A stretch of DNA of 64,000 nucleotides, taken from Thamnaconus septentrionalis (taxonomy: Eukaryota > Chordata > Actinopteri > Tetraodontiformes > Monacanthidae). The number at the start of each line of letters is the position of its first letter. Position 1 is the first letter of the stretch. Shown here piece after piece: positions 22,983-36,300 of the stretch. The translations under genes were made by a program, and so were the position numbers. The DNA is taken from the NCBI GenBank assembly GCA_009823395.1, contig CM020514.1, positions 9,734,966-9,798,965 on the forward strand. The letters are read 5' to 3'. Below the pieces are notes generated by a model, which searched no databases, had not been told where the DNA came from, and saw only the letters and a program-made list of their open reading frames with translations.

Positions 22983-25900
22983 CAGCCGGAAGTGGTTTGA
23001 AGTGTAAGACATACAAACAGTAGAGACAAAACACAACACAGTACATGGACAACATAGCCTGAGCACACCTATTTAATGCAATGGATAATAACACTCTAAG
23101 GACTAAAAAAAATACTAAATAATAAATAAAATAAAGTGCCGACAAAGTGCAATAGAAAGAGATTTCTTAGCTTATGTGATTTTCATTTGGGCCCATAGAT
23201 GGAAAAGGTTAACTTCAGCACACTATAATTAGAATACAGATGTGAAATAATGATGTATTTGTTATGACCTACATATGCGGTCGTTGTCCCCCGAGTGGAC
23301 TCTGGGAAATATATTGACGAAAATGCAGCAGCGGGCTTATCTCTGCAAGACAAAAGTAGGAACACCAAATGGTCTCGAACCTTTTGTCTAGATAACCTTT
23401 TTCCTTCCTATGCATATATACAGTCTATACATATATATATATTTTTTCCCTCCGATTAGATAACCTCAGTCGGTACTTGAGATAAGGCCTCCCTTTCCTT
23501 ATCAGCACCTCGAGCCTGTTTGTGGCTGAGACTGCAGACACGTTGGTCCCCTCTGCTTGCCTGCCTGCCTGCCTGCCTGGCTGTGCCAGACGTGGCTGTG
23601 GGAGCCGGAGGACTCGGAGACGAGAGCTGTGCCGCGGATCAGAGCGCGTTACGAAACATCAAGCGGGCTCCGACTATGCCTTATTAAAAAAGTGGCCCCA
23701 CATTGTCTCACACTCTACAAATAAAACATGGCGGCGGTGGCGGCGAGGCTTGTAAAAAAAAAAAAAAAAAGACCCCTGACGCCTTTGACCGAGAGGCAGG
23801 ACTGAGATCGACGAGCTGCTACTCGTCTGCCGTGTTTACAAGCCTCCGCCTCGTCTTGTTTTCCTACCTGCCGGTTTCATCCGTCCGCCGCTCCATCTTT
23901 TTGATCGTCAGCAGGCACGTCTGTGCCGGATTTGGACGCCGTCTGCAGACTGTCGTTCTGTTTGTTTGCCTCCTCTCTGGCGCCGAGACGTACCCCCCAC
24001 CCCTCCCCTCCCCCCCTTCACGCCGCCTCTGCCGGCTCGGCGAAAGACACATTATCCCAAAATACTGTGAAATCAGCTAAATGCAGAGCGCCGGGGGTTA
24101 ACGCAAATCAAATGCACAGCCCTCTCTGCGCCATCTGCGTATGTCATTTCTGCAGTGTCCCTAAATCCACCGTCCTTTGTCTCTCGTACGCTGCTGCTTT
24201 TATTTCTTCCGCTCATTCATCTGATCGCTGTGCCAACGCAGCTGCAGACGTGAGCAGTGTAAGGGTCCGGCCCCCTATATTGCTCTTTTCTTTTCCCCAT
24301 TTCCTGTTATTGTTTTACATGAATGCACTTAATGTAATTGCTTTCGATAAGCACCTTAACTCAGTTAGCGTAAGCCACTTGAGGCCCCAAAGCGTCCGCT
24401 AAATAAATGCAGTATCGCGCCGTGTGCAGCTCGTCACTTTTGGGAGGCAATTTAATTCTAGTCAGTCTCACTTTGTCCTCCGCCGTTCGGTCTCTGGAGC
24501 CTGACTGTCGTCAGCGTGACGCCACAGTGAGGCCGAGCGCGTCATCGCGTGTCCTGGAGTCTGAGGGATGCCGGCCTCAAAAAATCGGAGAAAAAAAAAA
24601 AAGCGAAGGCTGGATGTGAGAAGAAAAAAAAATCTCATTTCCATCAGACGTTATGATCAACTCCGAGCCAGAGGGAGGATGTCAATCACCCAGATTACAT
24701 GGATTTCGTGATGCGCACCCACGCATGCGCCAAACGGCGCGCACGCCAGGCGGTGTGCACGTTGGAGGGCACACACCCACAGGGAGGGGGAGGTGGCGGA
24801 AGGAAGAGGTGGAGGAGGAAGAGGAGGAGGGGAAGGAAACACTTATTCATGCTGTTGCACTGCGCAGCGACAGAGTCGGGGGAGGGGGAGGTGTCGGTGT
24901 GTTTCACACCAGAGCCGGCCAACTTCTGCGATGGCACATTTATTTGGGGGATTCAGAATGACACAGTGATGAGGTGGTTTCTGTTTGTTTGTTTGTTTGT
25001 TTGTTTGTCGAGTTTTATGTTTCTGATTTCTCTGTCTTGATGCTGAATCTTTAGGAGAGACCAGGTTTTCCGTGTCACCCAAGTGTAAATATTACCATTG
25101 GCTCGGTCTATTAATGGAGATTGAGACTTGAACTCTAGGAATGTTGGAGATGGCTGTGCTGGAGTTGAGGGGTGGACATTGGATCTGTGACTGCTGGCAC
25201 CTAATGAGGGTTTGTGTTGCGTGGGAACAATTGTCTTGAAGATGTTTGCTGTCTGTTTTATCAGATTTGGCCAGTTGGAAATGATTTGGGAAATAATATT
25301 AAAATTCCAGTCTCATTCCTGGACACAGTGTGCGATGTAACTTAAACTCACATCACACTCAGCATGTTTAACAAACCTGCTGTATAGCCAACTGTATATG
25401 ATAGTCACCACATCAAAAGGCCTTTGTGCGGTGCCACTCGTTCAGGGCACCGCGGTAAACAGGCTGTAACCATAGCAACAACAATTGCGCGACACAAAAC
25501 TCAGTGATTCTGACTCATTTTCGCTCTCCGGGTGGTTTGCTACGTTTAAAAAAAAAACATCTGATTCAACTCCTCAATCAGGGAATTTGCCAAGTCGTCC
25601 ATGTGACTCCAAACCTCCAAAGCCGGTTTTTATCCCTCTCCCAGCCCGACCGGCCGACTGTCGGGAAGCATGCCAGGCTGGGTTGCTACTCTCTCGGACT
25701 GTGATGTTTTTGGACAGAGATATGCAGACCCGGGCCACACTCTCGTTGGGATTTGAACTTTTGGCACATGGCATAAGGACACAGTGTGGCTGTGTTATGA
25801 AACAGCTGTGACATTTTTTATTTTGAGACATGTGCGTCCTTGGACTGTATTGCAGAAATGCCGTTGAGGAATGAGTGAATGTGCCAAAACAAATGAAAAT

Positions 25901-26375
25901 TCAGTTATCGGCTGATCAGAGATTTATACTTGTGATCAGGTTCTTCTCAATCCATAACCGAATAACTGTAAAATACTGCCAAATATCAGAAGTAGTGACC
26001 AGTCATTTTTCTGGCAGACAAATTTTTGATTGATTGACTTCTGACCCCTGCAGCAAATGTGTTGAGGAAATATGAAGAAAATTCTGTCCCATTAATGCAT
26101 GTCAATGGGTGAAGGTGATGTGAAAATGCACATGTTGGCATTTGTAGTATCCCCAAGTATGGTGATGAAATTGCACTGAACGGGGAAGTGTTTTAACAAA
26201 GACTTCCCCATTTCAGTGCTTTAAAAAGAACACAAGAGTTCTGAGGTGGGTTTTTTTTCCTGTTGTAACATTTTGAAGACTGCCTTGGTTGAGCTCCTTC
26301 AATTGGACTGTTTACTGCTGTCCGATTGTCTGATTCAAAAACAAGAATGCTTAATTGACTGTGGAGATCCGGCCG

Positions 26376-26376
<1 letters not shown>

Positions 26377-26422
<46 letters not shown>
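26377..26422. repeat. (CA)n microsatellite
   Basis: About 23 CA units. Confidence 0.95.
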
Positions 26423-26425
<3 letters not shown>

Positions 26426-26816
26426 GGCACAGTTACCAAGGGTTACAAACTGCTCTGAGAATGATAATTGTAAAAATAGATCATGGTAATAATGTCACCG
26501 CCGTGGGGTTTTCGACAGCAGCAGGGATTCAGAAGCGTCTCCTCTTTGTCTGAAACTTGTGTGAGTTGTTGTCAGTGTTTCCGCGCCGGCGGGAAGCTGT
26601 TCTTCCAGCAGGTCAAAGTCCAGCTGGCGCTTTGGGCATTTAGCGTTTGTTCCTCAAACTGGCAGAGCATCTGAGTAAACTTTACATATTTTTCAGCATT
26701 AAAGAAAGTGATTTAAAAACAGTGATTGAAACAGAAGTTGCAGTGTAACAACTGAAATGTACCAAGGATAATAGTCCTAAAGTCACAAATTTATTTTTAG
26801 CTCAGTGCAGCAAACA

Positions 26817-27107
26817 TTAAAGGGACAGCTCAACGTTTTAGCAGATTCTCCTACTGCCAAAATCCCTACAGTATAGAGTCCATTGAGGAAGTTGTCCTTG
26901 AGAGTGTTGTGGAGTTGTTGGATTGTGTACTTGATGACTTTTGAGGGAGGGAGACCTGTACCGCTTGTGTTTGCTGAGAATCTTGCGTCTCTGACACACG
27001 GTTCTCAAAAAAACAGGCACGGAAAGAAAGGGGATGTACCTACTCATTCCGCTATAGGGATTATGCTAATAGGAGATTTATGCCAAAATGTTGAACTATC
27101 CCTTTAA
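26817..27107. mobile_element. TTAA-flanked MITE (piggyBac-like target)
   Basis: The left end TTAAAGGGACAGCTCAACGTTT and the reverse complement of the right end TTAAAGGGATAGTTCAACATTT match at 19 of 22 positions. TTAA on each side fits the target duplication of piggyBac-type elements. The interior of about 290 bp is non-coding. Confidence 0.8.
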
Positions 27108-28925
27108 AGCACAGACGTGTGCTGTGACTCTGCCGGGGAAGGAGCGGAACCCGCCACGATGCAAATTGTTGCATTGCGGTGCGTTTTTCTAACAAAGGAG
27201 CCTACGTGCCCTCGGTTAGCGATGCAGAAAATCTTCCCTCTGTCTCCTTATGTAAATGCAGCGATTTTATTTGCACGCGTAGTTTCAGCCGGAGCCAAAG
27301 AAAAACGGCGGAGGCGCCACAGCCGGAGAAGTTCATGTTTCCGTGCTTCCGTCCTGGTCTGCTGCTCTTCCTGCAGAGCCCAGCCCAGCCCTGCACTGCA
27401 GGCGCTGAGCTGAAACAACACAATTAAAGATTGACTGATAGCAGCGTCGATTACAAATAACGTTTAAACAATTTATAAAAATATGTATATTTATAATTTG
27501 AACGATCTATAACCACCGCTGCAAAATGTTCCAAATTTAATCTAGATGAAGCTTTAAAATGTGTCCAGTGAAAACACATTAAAGTTGTGCAAGACAACAG
27601 AAAGTTACATGATCAGCAGCTTTTCTCTCTTGCACCACCGGGGCTGCGTACTCCTGGCATCTACTGCGTTCAACATTCATTCATCTTAAGGACGAGCCTT
27701 CATCTCCTTTATGGCTGCACCCATAAGCAAACAACATTAAAGCATAATAGATGCACTGTAACTGATTTGTGGAGAATTTCTGATCTGCTTCTAATTATCT
27801 CGCACTGTGCTGTGGAGCTAAAAATAAAATGATGACTTGTAAGTCGTTCATCCTAGAGCCTAGAAAAAAAATAGTTTAGGGTGTTACATCACTGCACTTT
27901 GCAGCAGGTGATGGAGAGTGACTCAGTCTATGTACCGGAGGCCAATAAAACCGCCGTGTTTCATCGCAAGGCTCGGCCCATGTGTCCGCGTCTTGATATG
28001 AGCGGTGAGGAAGCAACACAGCTGGCTGTCGGAACATTTAAGGTTGTTTTTTTTAATGTTTTTTGTGGGGGAGGAGGGAAGTGAACTTGTGTTAAGAAGA
28101 GACAGCGTGTGGCCTTCAACAGCTTCCTGCAATTCCCGGGGAGCCTGGATGAGAGTTTCTCACCAGGCGGCAGCTTCCCACAGCACGACGTCCCCATTTT
28201 TCCGATCGATGTGCGGGCTGAACTAATAACGCGGGCTGGATTCATAACCTCCGACGGACGCCGCGCCCCCCATCAAAGGTCGTACGGCGCGTAGGTTAGC
28301 TAGTGCGGGTCGTCGCTTCGAGGCGCTGCCGCAACCGTAGGAAGTGCCGTCGTACTTCTGTGCGCGTGTGATCACCCTGTTGGTGATGGCAGCGTGCAGC
28401 CTTTGCAAAGTTCGAAATGCACAATGACTGAGCTGAGAGTGGTAGTTGAACTTTGGAAATGGAAACACTCCTCACAGGCGGTGCCCACTGTACAATACCT
28501 GGCTGTTCTTTTCTCGTCCTCTCCTGCTCCCCTTAATTGTTCGTTCTTCTTCAAGTGCGGCTCGCTAAAATCCGTAGATGCCCTACGCGGAACCTGGCGT
28601 GATAGAGGGATGTTTCTTTCTACTGTTTTATTTTGTATAAAAATTAAAAGTCCATGACTTAAAAACCTAAAATAGAAAGATTTATTATGAGCCATGTTTC
28701 AGGTCGGAGGCATCCTGTCAAGCATTTTTTAGGCATTTATTTTTGTATTGCGGCCGATGGGGAAAATGCTTTTTTGGGCCAGATGGGATTTTGGCTGCAG
28801 TACCTTGAGTGGCCACTGGATATGATACGTAGTTGCGCTGCCTGATTAGCCAGTCTGGTATCCAGTTTTTAAAATACATCCATGGGAAAGACACACTAAA
28901 TTATTATCAATTGGGAGAGCCTCTG

Positions 28926-28960
28926 TCTGTCTGTCGGTCTGTCTGTCTGTCTGTCTGTTG
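28926..28960. repeat. (CTGT)n tetranucleotide repeat
   Basis: About 8 CTGT units with one CGGT interruption. Confidence 0.9.
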
Positions 28961-31462
28961 CCTTCAGAACTCATCAGACTTTCTTTAAAGATTCATTAAA
29001 GAACATTAGAACTTGTTCACACTTGCAGTACAATAATTTACCTACCACAACTGTCCTTCTTTATATACAAGAATATACATAGAACAAGGGTCTTGCACCT
29101 AGTTCGCTGCCATCTTGCACAACAATATTTTTAACTCAATGCAGCCTGCCTGGCAGCGCGTTTAGTATTCAGGGTGATCACTCGCGTCCTCAAATAAACC
29201 AACGAAGAAGAAGTTGGATGAGGTATACAGGTTTGTGTGTGTGCAGGTCACTGTAGTTCACTGGCAAACTCTGGAGACAAAGGGTAAGCAAAAGAATATT
29301 GCCTTCTAAAATGTATCAACTTGATGTTGTTTCTCCTCAGAATCTCTAAATATTGCACACCTAACCTTTACCTGAAAATTGATCTAGATCAAGACTTTCT
29401 ATTGGTGCGAGGGGCGCCCCCTACTGCGAGTTGTGTTTGCCTGGGCGTGCGGCAAGCCTCCTTTCAAAGTCACTCAGGCATAAAGTGGAAAAACAACAAC
29501 CTAGCTGTCTTTCTTTGTTCTTCCGTAGGGGGAAACATGCCTCCCAGTTCTCTTAAAACTCCCCCTGTTGCTAGACTCCTTCGCTTTCCGTACAACGTCT
29601 GACTTTTTTTGTGTAACTTTAAAGGGCGGCTTGTAGCAGCCGCTCCCTGCTTTTGTCACAAGTTTAGGGAAAAAAAGAAGCGGGTTTAGGGGACTAAACT
29701 GCCGGAGCAGTGGCAAGACGGTCGTGCAAGATTTCCAAAGTGAAACATCGGTTTTCACAAGGTTAGCGCGCGCAGCTTTTCACAAAAGCTAACCTCTCGC
29801 TGGGATTCAGAGGATTGTAAGCACGTAAAACTGCAAACTGCCAAGAAGCACAAACTAGTCGTGGACAACAGCTCGACTCGGCAGACGTACATCAGGACGG
29901 ATTTGACTCTAAACCAGTTACTTTGTGGCTGTGGCCTTTAGTTCGCCTGCCACTCCCTGCGCGGCTGCAGGGAGCTGTCCGTGGCGCTGTCACGCGCTAA
30001 GCAGGATTAATGAGCACATGCCCCCCGGTACCGCCGGCGTTTACCTTGCACTCCTGCCCATAAATCCTGCGACCGAGAAAAGCGGGAGATCGGCGCCTCA
30101 TTGGTTGCGGCCCCGCCTCCGTCCCTTTATGCCTCCTCATGCCTCAAAGGCGGGCGCGGCAGCACCGGTGCTCTCCCAAGAGGAGCGTTGGCATCTCACC
30201 CCCACGCTCCCACTCACCCACAACCCCCTCCTCGCAAATTTGCCGTGTTCGCCACTTGCTTGATGTGGCCCCCATCATCCGCGCGTTGTTTACACGCCGC
30301 GGCGCAGGTTCACGGAGAGGCAGCGGCGGCACGTGACTGCGCCCCGCTGCCGCAGGCCGTTTGAGAACGCCACTTCACAGGAATGCGAGATGAGCGAGCG
30401 CATAATGTACTTGAACGTTAGAGGCCCCTCTCTTTTTTTCCCCCTGTGCGTTCAGAAGTCTTTCGTGCCGTCGGAGGACGCCGAGGAGCTTTTCTGCGCC
30501 AACGCCGATCAGCTCAAACCAACGGCGTGTCGTACTTTGTCTCGATGAAGAAATCACGTGATTGGGCAAAAAACCAACACCAAATTGTGTTTGAATAACA
30601 CAGGTAAAAGCGTTAGGATTACAAAGGAAATGATTACAACACCCACTCTTTGATGCTGTTGATACTGAGCTGTAGGACCACGTCCTTCGATCTGTCCAGC
30701 AGACGTGGATATAAGCTGCAATTTCCGCATTTGGCAGAGTTGTGTAGAAAGGTCTTCATCTTTTTCAACAGTGCTTTTGAAATCCATATCTCACACAGTG
30801 ACCCCCCACCCCCGCCTCACCTCCCCATTGTGTAATTAGCAAGGATTGAGAGGGGAGGAAAAACTCTTTAAATGGCTAAAAAAGTGTCGGGGTTTCTCCT
30901 TTTTCACTTTGGAGGATTATCCGTCCATTCACTTGGTCCTGCGGCAGTTAATTGTTCCTCCGCGTATCAGATGTGAGGAGACTGGAGCTGTCGACCTCTG
31001 ACCCTGCTTCCTGTTGGGCAGCGGCATCAGAGAGAATAACCTTTGTGGTGGTGGCCCTCCTCCCGGGTCTGTTCCTCGCCCCTGTTGTGTCTCAGGGGGC
31101 GAGTGAGGAAGCTCATGAGTGCCCTCATGTGTCCGCTACGTGTGCGTTCATGTGGGTGGACCAAAAGGACAAAACCATTTCTGAAATGTTTCACTCTGGG
31201 ATGATGAAACATACAGCACTTTATGTGTCCTTTTTTGTTTTTAGTTTACTTCATTCAGCGCCGTATGTGGTTTTAGTTCTGCATTCTTGGCCACCACAGG
31301 TTCACGTCTGGTGATGATGTTGATTAGGTCCTAGTCTCTCCACCCAGCAGAGACTTTTTGCTGTGCAAACTGCATAACAACTGCATAACATAAATCGAGA
31401 TGAGAGGGACACAATGCCGTGTTTAAGCGCCAAGTCACCCTGTTGTCCCGTCATCTTCGCAG

Positions 31463-31595
31463 GAAGCGCTCTCAACCTGACGTGCCGGGCCTTCTTCGGC
31501 TACAGCGGCGACGCCAGCCCGCTCATCTACTGGATGAAGGGGGAGAAGTTCATCGAGGACTTGGACGAAGAGCGGGTCCAGGAGAGCGACATCAA
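31463..31595 (+). CDS. il1rapl1: il1rapl1 exon: core of Ig domain 3
   Basis: A 133-nt exon flanked by TTCGCAG and GTAAGG. Two bases finish the split Gly codon, 43 codons follow, and AA is carried to the next exon. It reads [19 protein letters not shown], then [19 protein letters not shown], then QESDIK. The first Ig cysteine (LTC), the core Trp (YWMKGEKF) and a potential N-glycosylation sequon (NLT) are visible. The match to mammalian IL1RAPL1 is nearly residue for residue, while IL1RAPL2 differs (CKAFFGFSGESGP). This extracellular domain belongs to the PTP-delta-binding ectodomain of the family. Confidence 0.98.
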
Positions 31596-33302
31596 GTAAG
31601 GAGCGCGGCTCGAGTCGGGGCCCCTTTTGATGTGATGAGACGTTAATGAGGAATTAATAGCGTTGTGCATACAAAAGAGATTCGGTGGGGAACCGGGCGA
31701 AGGCTCGATACCGATGGATTGTTCGGCCCATTAACTCCAAATTGCATCACGACTGTTTGCCAGAGTTTTATGCTCTGCTTTCAAAACAAATTCCAGTTTT
31801 ATTGTTTACTGTGTGCGGTGTATCCTCAAAGTATAGACGGCAGGCAAAGCCTGTTTTTGAAGTTGCCACTGTCACATTTTCTTGTTGTCACTGCTGTTTA
31901 TATATTATAAGTGGTAACGTTGACAGAGATTTTGAGTAAAACGGAATTTATCAATTTTTATTAATCTACGAGCTACTATTTGTTTGATTGAGATGAAAAA
32001 AAATGTGATCTGCCTAAAAAAAAAGAAAATTACGCCAGAACTGTTTTTCAAAAGGTGAAGCCATCTAAACAAATGCAGACCTGTACGTCATGATTTCTGA
32101 CACATGTAGACCTATAAAAAAATACAAACGCTCATAAACCAACTGGTGTGAGTGATGTGCGAAGCACCCACAGGCTCCGGCATCTGCCACGCCGCTTTCA
32201 TGCCGACGCCGGCTGCCAAACCGACGCTGTCTCCCCTGATCTGTCACGGCTTAATTGATATTCAGTCGCGGTGATTCCACTCGCCGTGGTGTTTTGATCA
32301 AAACGCCGGCGAGCAAATAGAGAGGGGGGGCGAAAAACAAAGCATGTTTTGTGAAATTTTTAATAACACATCAAACAAGAACTGAATATTTGCCATTTGA
32401 TTTTGCCCCTGCGTTACCTCATTATTTACCAGAGCGACGCGTCTCCCCGCTGGAAGACAAAAGAAGCCGTTAAATGGGGCCCATTTGGATTCGATTTATC
32501 CGCCATCGCATTTTTTCCTTTTATTGAGTCGTCAGCCTAAAAAGCGGGATGCGCATTTGCCACCTTGTGTTCACCTCGGTGCCCGCAAGTCTCTCTGAAA
32601 GAGCCGCTGTTCCGCTTTGTGCCCTTGCACATTCCATTGTTTGCAAAACTCTGCAGCAAGACAAACAAAAAGCTGTGTGCAGACATATTTGTGTGGGCTT
32701 TTTTTTTTTTTTTCTTCCTTCCAAATCCTTCCAATGCGGCTTTATAAAACTTTGCGACATCGTTTTTCCGGCGTCCTGCCTGCCGTGCTTCCTGACGTAA
32801 CACAGTTAAACCAGTCCGTCCCGCAGATCCGCGTGCTTCCCATCAGGTCTGTTCGGGGGAGGGGCACAGCTCTGGGGGAGACGGCCCTGTCAGATAGTTA
32901 ACAGCCACCATTTTTCACACCGCCGCCACTGTCACTATCGCCCCCCGTCTGCAACCGGCCTGTAGCGGCATGCAGATGGGCCGGGGGGGAGGGTTCGAGG
33001 AGGCAATGAGGAAATGGGAACGTGAGGGGGGGTGATGAGGAGGGGTAAGGGGGGTTATTTCCCGGACGCTGGTACGAGCGTGCGGCAGAGGCAAATCTCA
33101 TCTTAAGCTCAAAAACGGCTCTCCTGTCCGTCTCCCTCCCGACATCAGGACCCCCCTTACCCACTCACCAGCTGAGAGGCCATCCCCTCAATAATTCATA
33201 CCAATATTTCATGCGGCGGATCAATAATGCATTTGATCATCCGGCTCTCTGTTGCCGATGCATCTGCCACCGCAACCTTTCTCACATCCATCCGTGAGGT
33301 CG

Positions 33303-33330
33303 GCCTGCCTGCCTGCCTGCCTGCCTGCCA
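33303..33330. repeat. (CTGC)n tetranucleotide repeat
   Basis: About 6 CTGC units; a similar tract lies at about 23554-23580. Confidence 0.9.
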
Positions 33331-33515
33331 CGGCTGAGACACACGCAGGAACAGAGAGGCCTCCCCGAACCCTCCCTGCAGCCACGGGACCCCGCACCCC
33401 CCCCTTTAGATGACACAGCAGCCACGTTTCTATTGGTTCGCTTCCCTCCTCGGGGCTGGCACCCACACACTTTGAGCTGTATTTCTAAGGCACTGGCACT
33501 GAATTTCAGCCGGGA

Positions 33516-33562
<47 letters not shown>
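33516..33562. repeat. (CA)n microsatellite
   Basis: About 23 CA units. Confidence 0.95.
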
Positions 33563-33566
<4 letters not shown>

Positions 33567-34292
33567 CTGCGAGTTTCTGCAAGGGATGTATCTGGCCGGC
33601 CTTCTGCACCTATTGATTCCGAGGGCTTTATTTCCATGGTAACAAGTGCTCGTAAATTCTCGTTCGCACCACCCAAAGACGGGGTGGGGGGGGGTTTGGT
33701 TGTTGTTAGTGCAGCGTGGATGGCTGGACATTAGCATAGCGTGCAGGGATTAATAAATTAGCAATACAAATCTGGCTCACCATTGGAAAAAAAACAAGGG
33801 CGACGGATCAATAACGCATCGGCTCGAGCTGAATGTATGAAAGGAGCGAATTTTGACATCGAGCCAAGATAGATTTGACTGATAGGGATTTAAGGAATAA
33901 TAGTGAGGACTGTTGAAAAGGAAATATGCAAGACAGCGGTTTAAAAATGCGTTTGCAGCTCCGTGATTTAGGCTGTCGATCAATCTCATCGCCCCGCGGG
34001 AAAGCGCAGAAGTTTGTCAGTGATAAACGCCGACTTAGGCTCAGTGGCATGAAGAAGATGTTGCAGCAGGTTCAGGTTGACGTCGTCTGGAAAGGTTCAA
34101 AGTCTGTCTTTGACCTCACCGTCCGAGCGTGTCGCAGCATTTAGTCCTCATCTGGCCGCTGCGTTCAGACGAGGGATAAAAATAAAAAAGAAAAAGCCAC
34201 TTCGGGGTCCTCGACACCTCTATTCCAGGCTCAGTCTGAGCAGCGCAGGTCATTATTTATCAGGTTGTGCTGTGTTGTCTCCTGCCGAGTGG

Positions 34293-34323
<31 letters not shown>

Positions 34324-34597
34324 AAAGTGGAGGCTTCAAAGTGCCCACTGCTCCCCGGAGAGACATGAATTATTCCCATACCTCCTCTTCTCGCATATAT
34401 AGCCCACAGCCGGCGCGCGACAACAAGCGTGACCGAGGAGCTACAAATATCATCCGCTCTGCCGCCGACTCCCGTCAGGAAAGACGAGCTTTCAATTAAG
34501 CGATGCCGACAATCTCAACAAGACTTCCTCAGGTGGCGTCCGGCTGCTTGAGAGACACTATACCTCTAAAAACACACACACACACACACACACACAC

Positions 34598-35060
34598 CAG
34601 AGGTGGGAAGAAGCAAAGTACAAATACTTCTATTTAAGTAGATTTTTCAGGTATCTGTACTTCACTTGAGTATTTCTTTTACGGACAACTTTTTACTTTT
34701 ACTCCTTACATTTGTTGACACATATCTGATCTTTCTACTCTTAACATTAGAGAAACATGCTAGTTACTTTTTTGTTTAAAAGTGTCTCAAAGGTACAGAT
34801 TCTGTTCAAAGTAATTCACTTATTTGTTTCATAGCTGTTGTTGCTTGAAGTGGAGCTGTTTTAACTATGCTGTTGTGCAGTTAAATATAAAAGTTGATCA
34901 CATTTTAGAGGGAGAGTATTTAGAATACCTCCGCTTTTCAACAAAGGTATTGTTTCATTAATTGCAAAAAAAAAAAACTTCTTATTCAAGTGCATTTCAG
35001 AACCTGTACTTACTTACTTTTACTTAAGGAGTGAAAGGAGTTGAACAGTTCTTTGTACTC
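34598..35060. mobile_element. hAT-like non-autonomous element (5' end clear, 3' end not found)
   Basis: It begins CAGAGGTGGGAAG, followed by AAAGTACAAATACTTCTATT, TAAGTAGATTTTTCAGGTAT, CTTCACTTGAGTATTTCTTT and TTTTTACTTTTACTCCTTAC, a phrase set very common in fish genomes. The CAGAGGTGGG terminus is hAT-like. No matching CCCACCTCTG is seen downstream, so the right boundary is approximate. Confidence 0.6.
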
Positions 35061-35125
35061 AGGCATTTCTAGACATACGTTACCTTTGCGGTGCATAGGG
35101 TGGCAAATTGTCCTCCCCATCTTTA

Positions 35126-35152
35126 ACAATTAATCGATTAGCGATTAATTGT
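35126..35152. repeat. perfect 11-bp inverted repeat (ACAATTAATCG)
   Basis: ACAATTAATCG, 5-nt loop ATTAG, then CGATTAATTGT. Similar AATTAATCG/ATCGATTA units continue to about 35200, so it is probably the end of an interspersed repeat. Confidence 0.7.
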
Positions 35153-35867
35153 CAAGTAAGAATTTAATCGATTAAATTAAATTAGTCACAATTAATTGAA
35201 CATTTTTTACACGGGTATTTAATGTCATTATAACAGTGTAGTGAAAGGAAAGAGCAATTCACCTGTAGATACTGTGATGGTCATAATATAGCAAGAACAA
35301 GTTACTTTTAAACAACAAATTAATGAATGAATTGAAATGTGACCCATTAGAAGTCAACTAAGTCAGAGCATAAATGTGTAGGGTGTTTTTACTGTTCTCT
35401 AATGTAAAAATAGATCACATTGGACAACATTAAAGGTATAAGGGTTAAACAATGTGTTTCTTCCACATTTTTTATTTGAAAATTAAGTCCTCAGGAAAAA
35501 TCACTGGTGAATTCATTGCTTGTCGATCGATAAGGTCAATCAACTATATACATACATATATATGTATGATGTTTCTTGATGTTACTTTGGGAGTGGGTGG
35601 GTGCATTTCAGTCTAAAGTCAATCACATAAGGCGCCAGGATGGCTAGAAACGCTACTGCTAATCAGCACCGTTATGAGCGCATACAGGAGGTGATTCACA
35701 CGCACGCACACGCACGCACACACACACACACACACACACAGGCGGAAGGGAGCCACCTCTCCCTCGCACTTTGTTGTTGTCTCCAACGTGTGGTTGTGCG
35801 CCGCCGATGCTGCCGCAGGAAGGGGGGCTAGCCGTCAGCAGAAGAAGGTATGAGGGAGCTCCATCCT

Positions 35868-35921
35868 CCCACCCCCGCCTCCGCCACCACCGCCCGCTGG
35901 GCTGGCGGAGGCGGGGGTGGG
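35868..35921. repeat. perfect 19-bp GC-rich inverted repeat (hairpin)
   Basis: The left arm 35868-35886 (CCCACCCCCGCCTCCGCCA) and right arm 35903-35921 are exact reverse complements with a 16-nt loop. It lies 380 nt upstream of the Ig3-end exon acceptor. Confidence 0.9.
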
Positions 35922-36300
35922 GCGCTCATTTACTTTATGGAATATTACTTTCCCTCCCTCTCTTAGTTACCATGGCATCGGCTATAAAAAGATTTCCCTC
36001 TGATTGCCAGTGTTTGACCGGCCGCTGCACACACACACACACGCACACACACACACGAAAGCGCGGGACAAGGAACAGGCCTCCTTATTGATTTTCATTT
36101 CTCATATGTTTGGAGTGCGGAGGAAAGAAATTAACATAGCATGGAGCGCCTCGCAGAGAGAAGCAGCTCACGGGCGTTCCTGTCAGTTTGCCGTCACAGA
36201 TTGAAAACACACGCGAGAGAAAGCAGCAGCCGCATGCCCTCATGAACCTAAACCCGAGTTGTCGTTGCTTTGTTTTTCTGTTTTTTCCCCCGTGTTGCAG

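Larger units (their letters stand above)
3071..31462 (+). other. il1rapl1: il1rapl1 large intron, about 28.4 kb
   Basis: No exon is recognised inside. It holds many simple repeats (a 23-unit CTG tract, CA/TG and CT tracts, a TA/TATAC tract at 18104-18285), a 629-bp MITE at 6107-6735, a related 478-bp MITE at 14874-15351 with an inverted partial copy at 20579-20763, a TTAA-flanked MITE at 26817-27107, an old LINE/SINE-like fragment at 6838-7030, and non-repetitive AT-rich blocks that may be conserved non-coding elements (about 13010-13120 and 16830-16990). The longest open frame (18513-19427, minus) is low-complexity S/P/H-rich sequence from a purine-rich strand and is judged spurious. Large introns at this position are typical of IL1RAPL1 in vertebrates. 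Confidence 0.85.
31596..36300 (+). other. il1rapl1: il1rapl1 intron between the Ig3 core and Ig3 end exons
   Basis: No coding exon is recognised. It contains (CA)n at 33516-33562, an A28 run at 34293-34320, (CA)n at 34572-34597 abutting a hAT-like repeat that starts CAGAGGTGGGAAG at 34598, an ATCGATTA-type palindrome at 35126-35152, (CA)n at about 35717-35740, and a perfect 19-bp inverted repeat at 35868-35921. Non-repetitive AT-rich stretches at about 33180-33250 and 33720-33850 look like candidate conserved elements. Confidence 0.8.
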
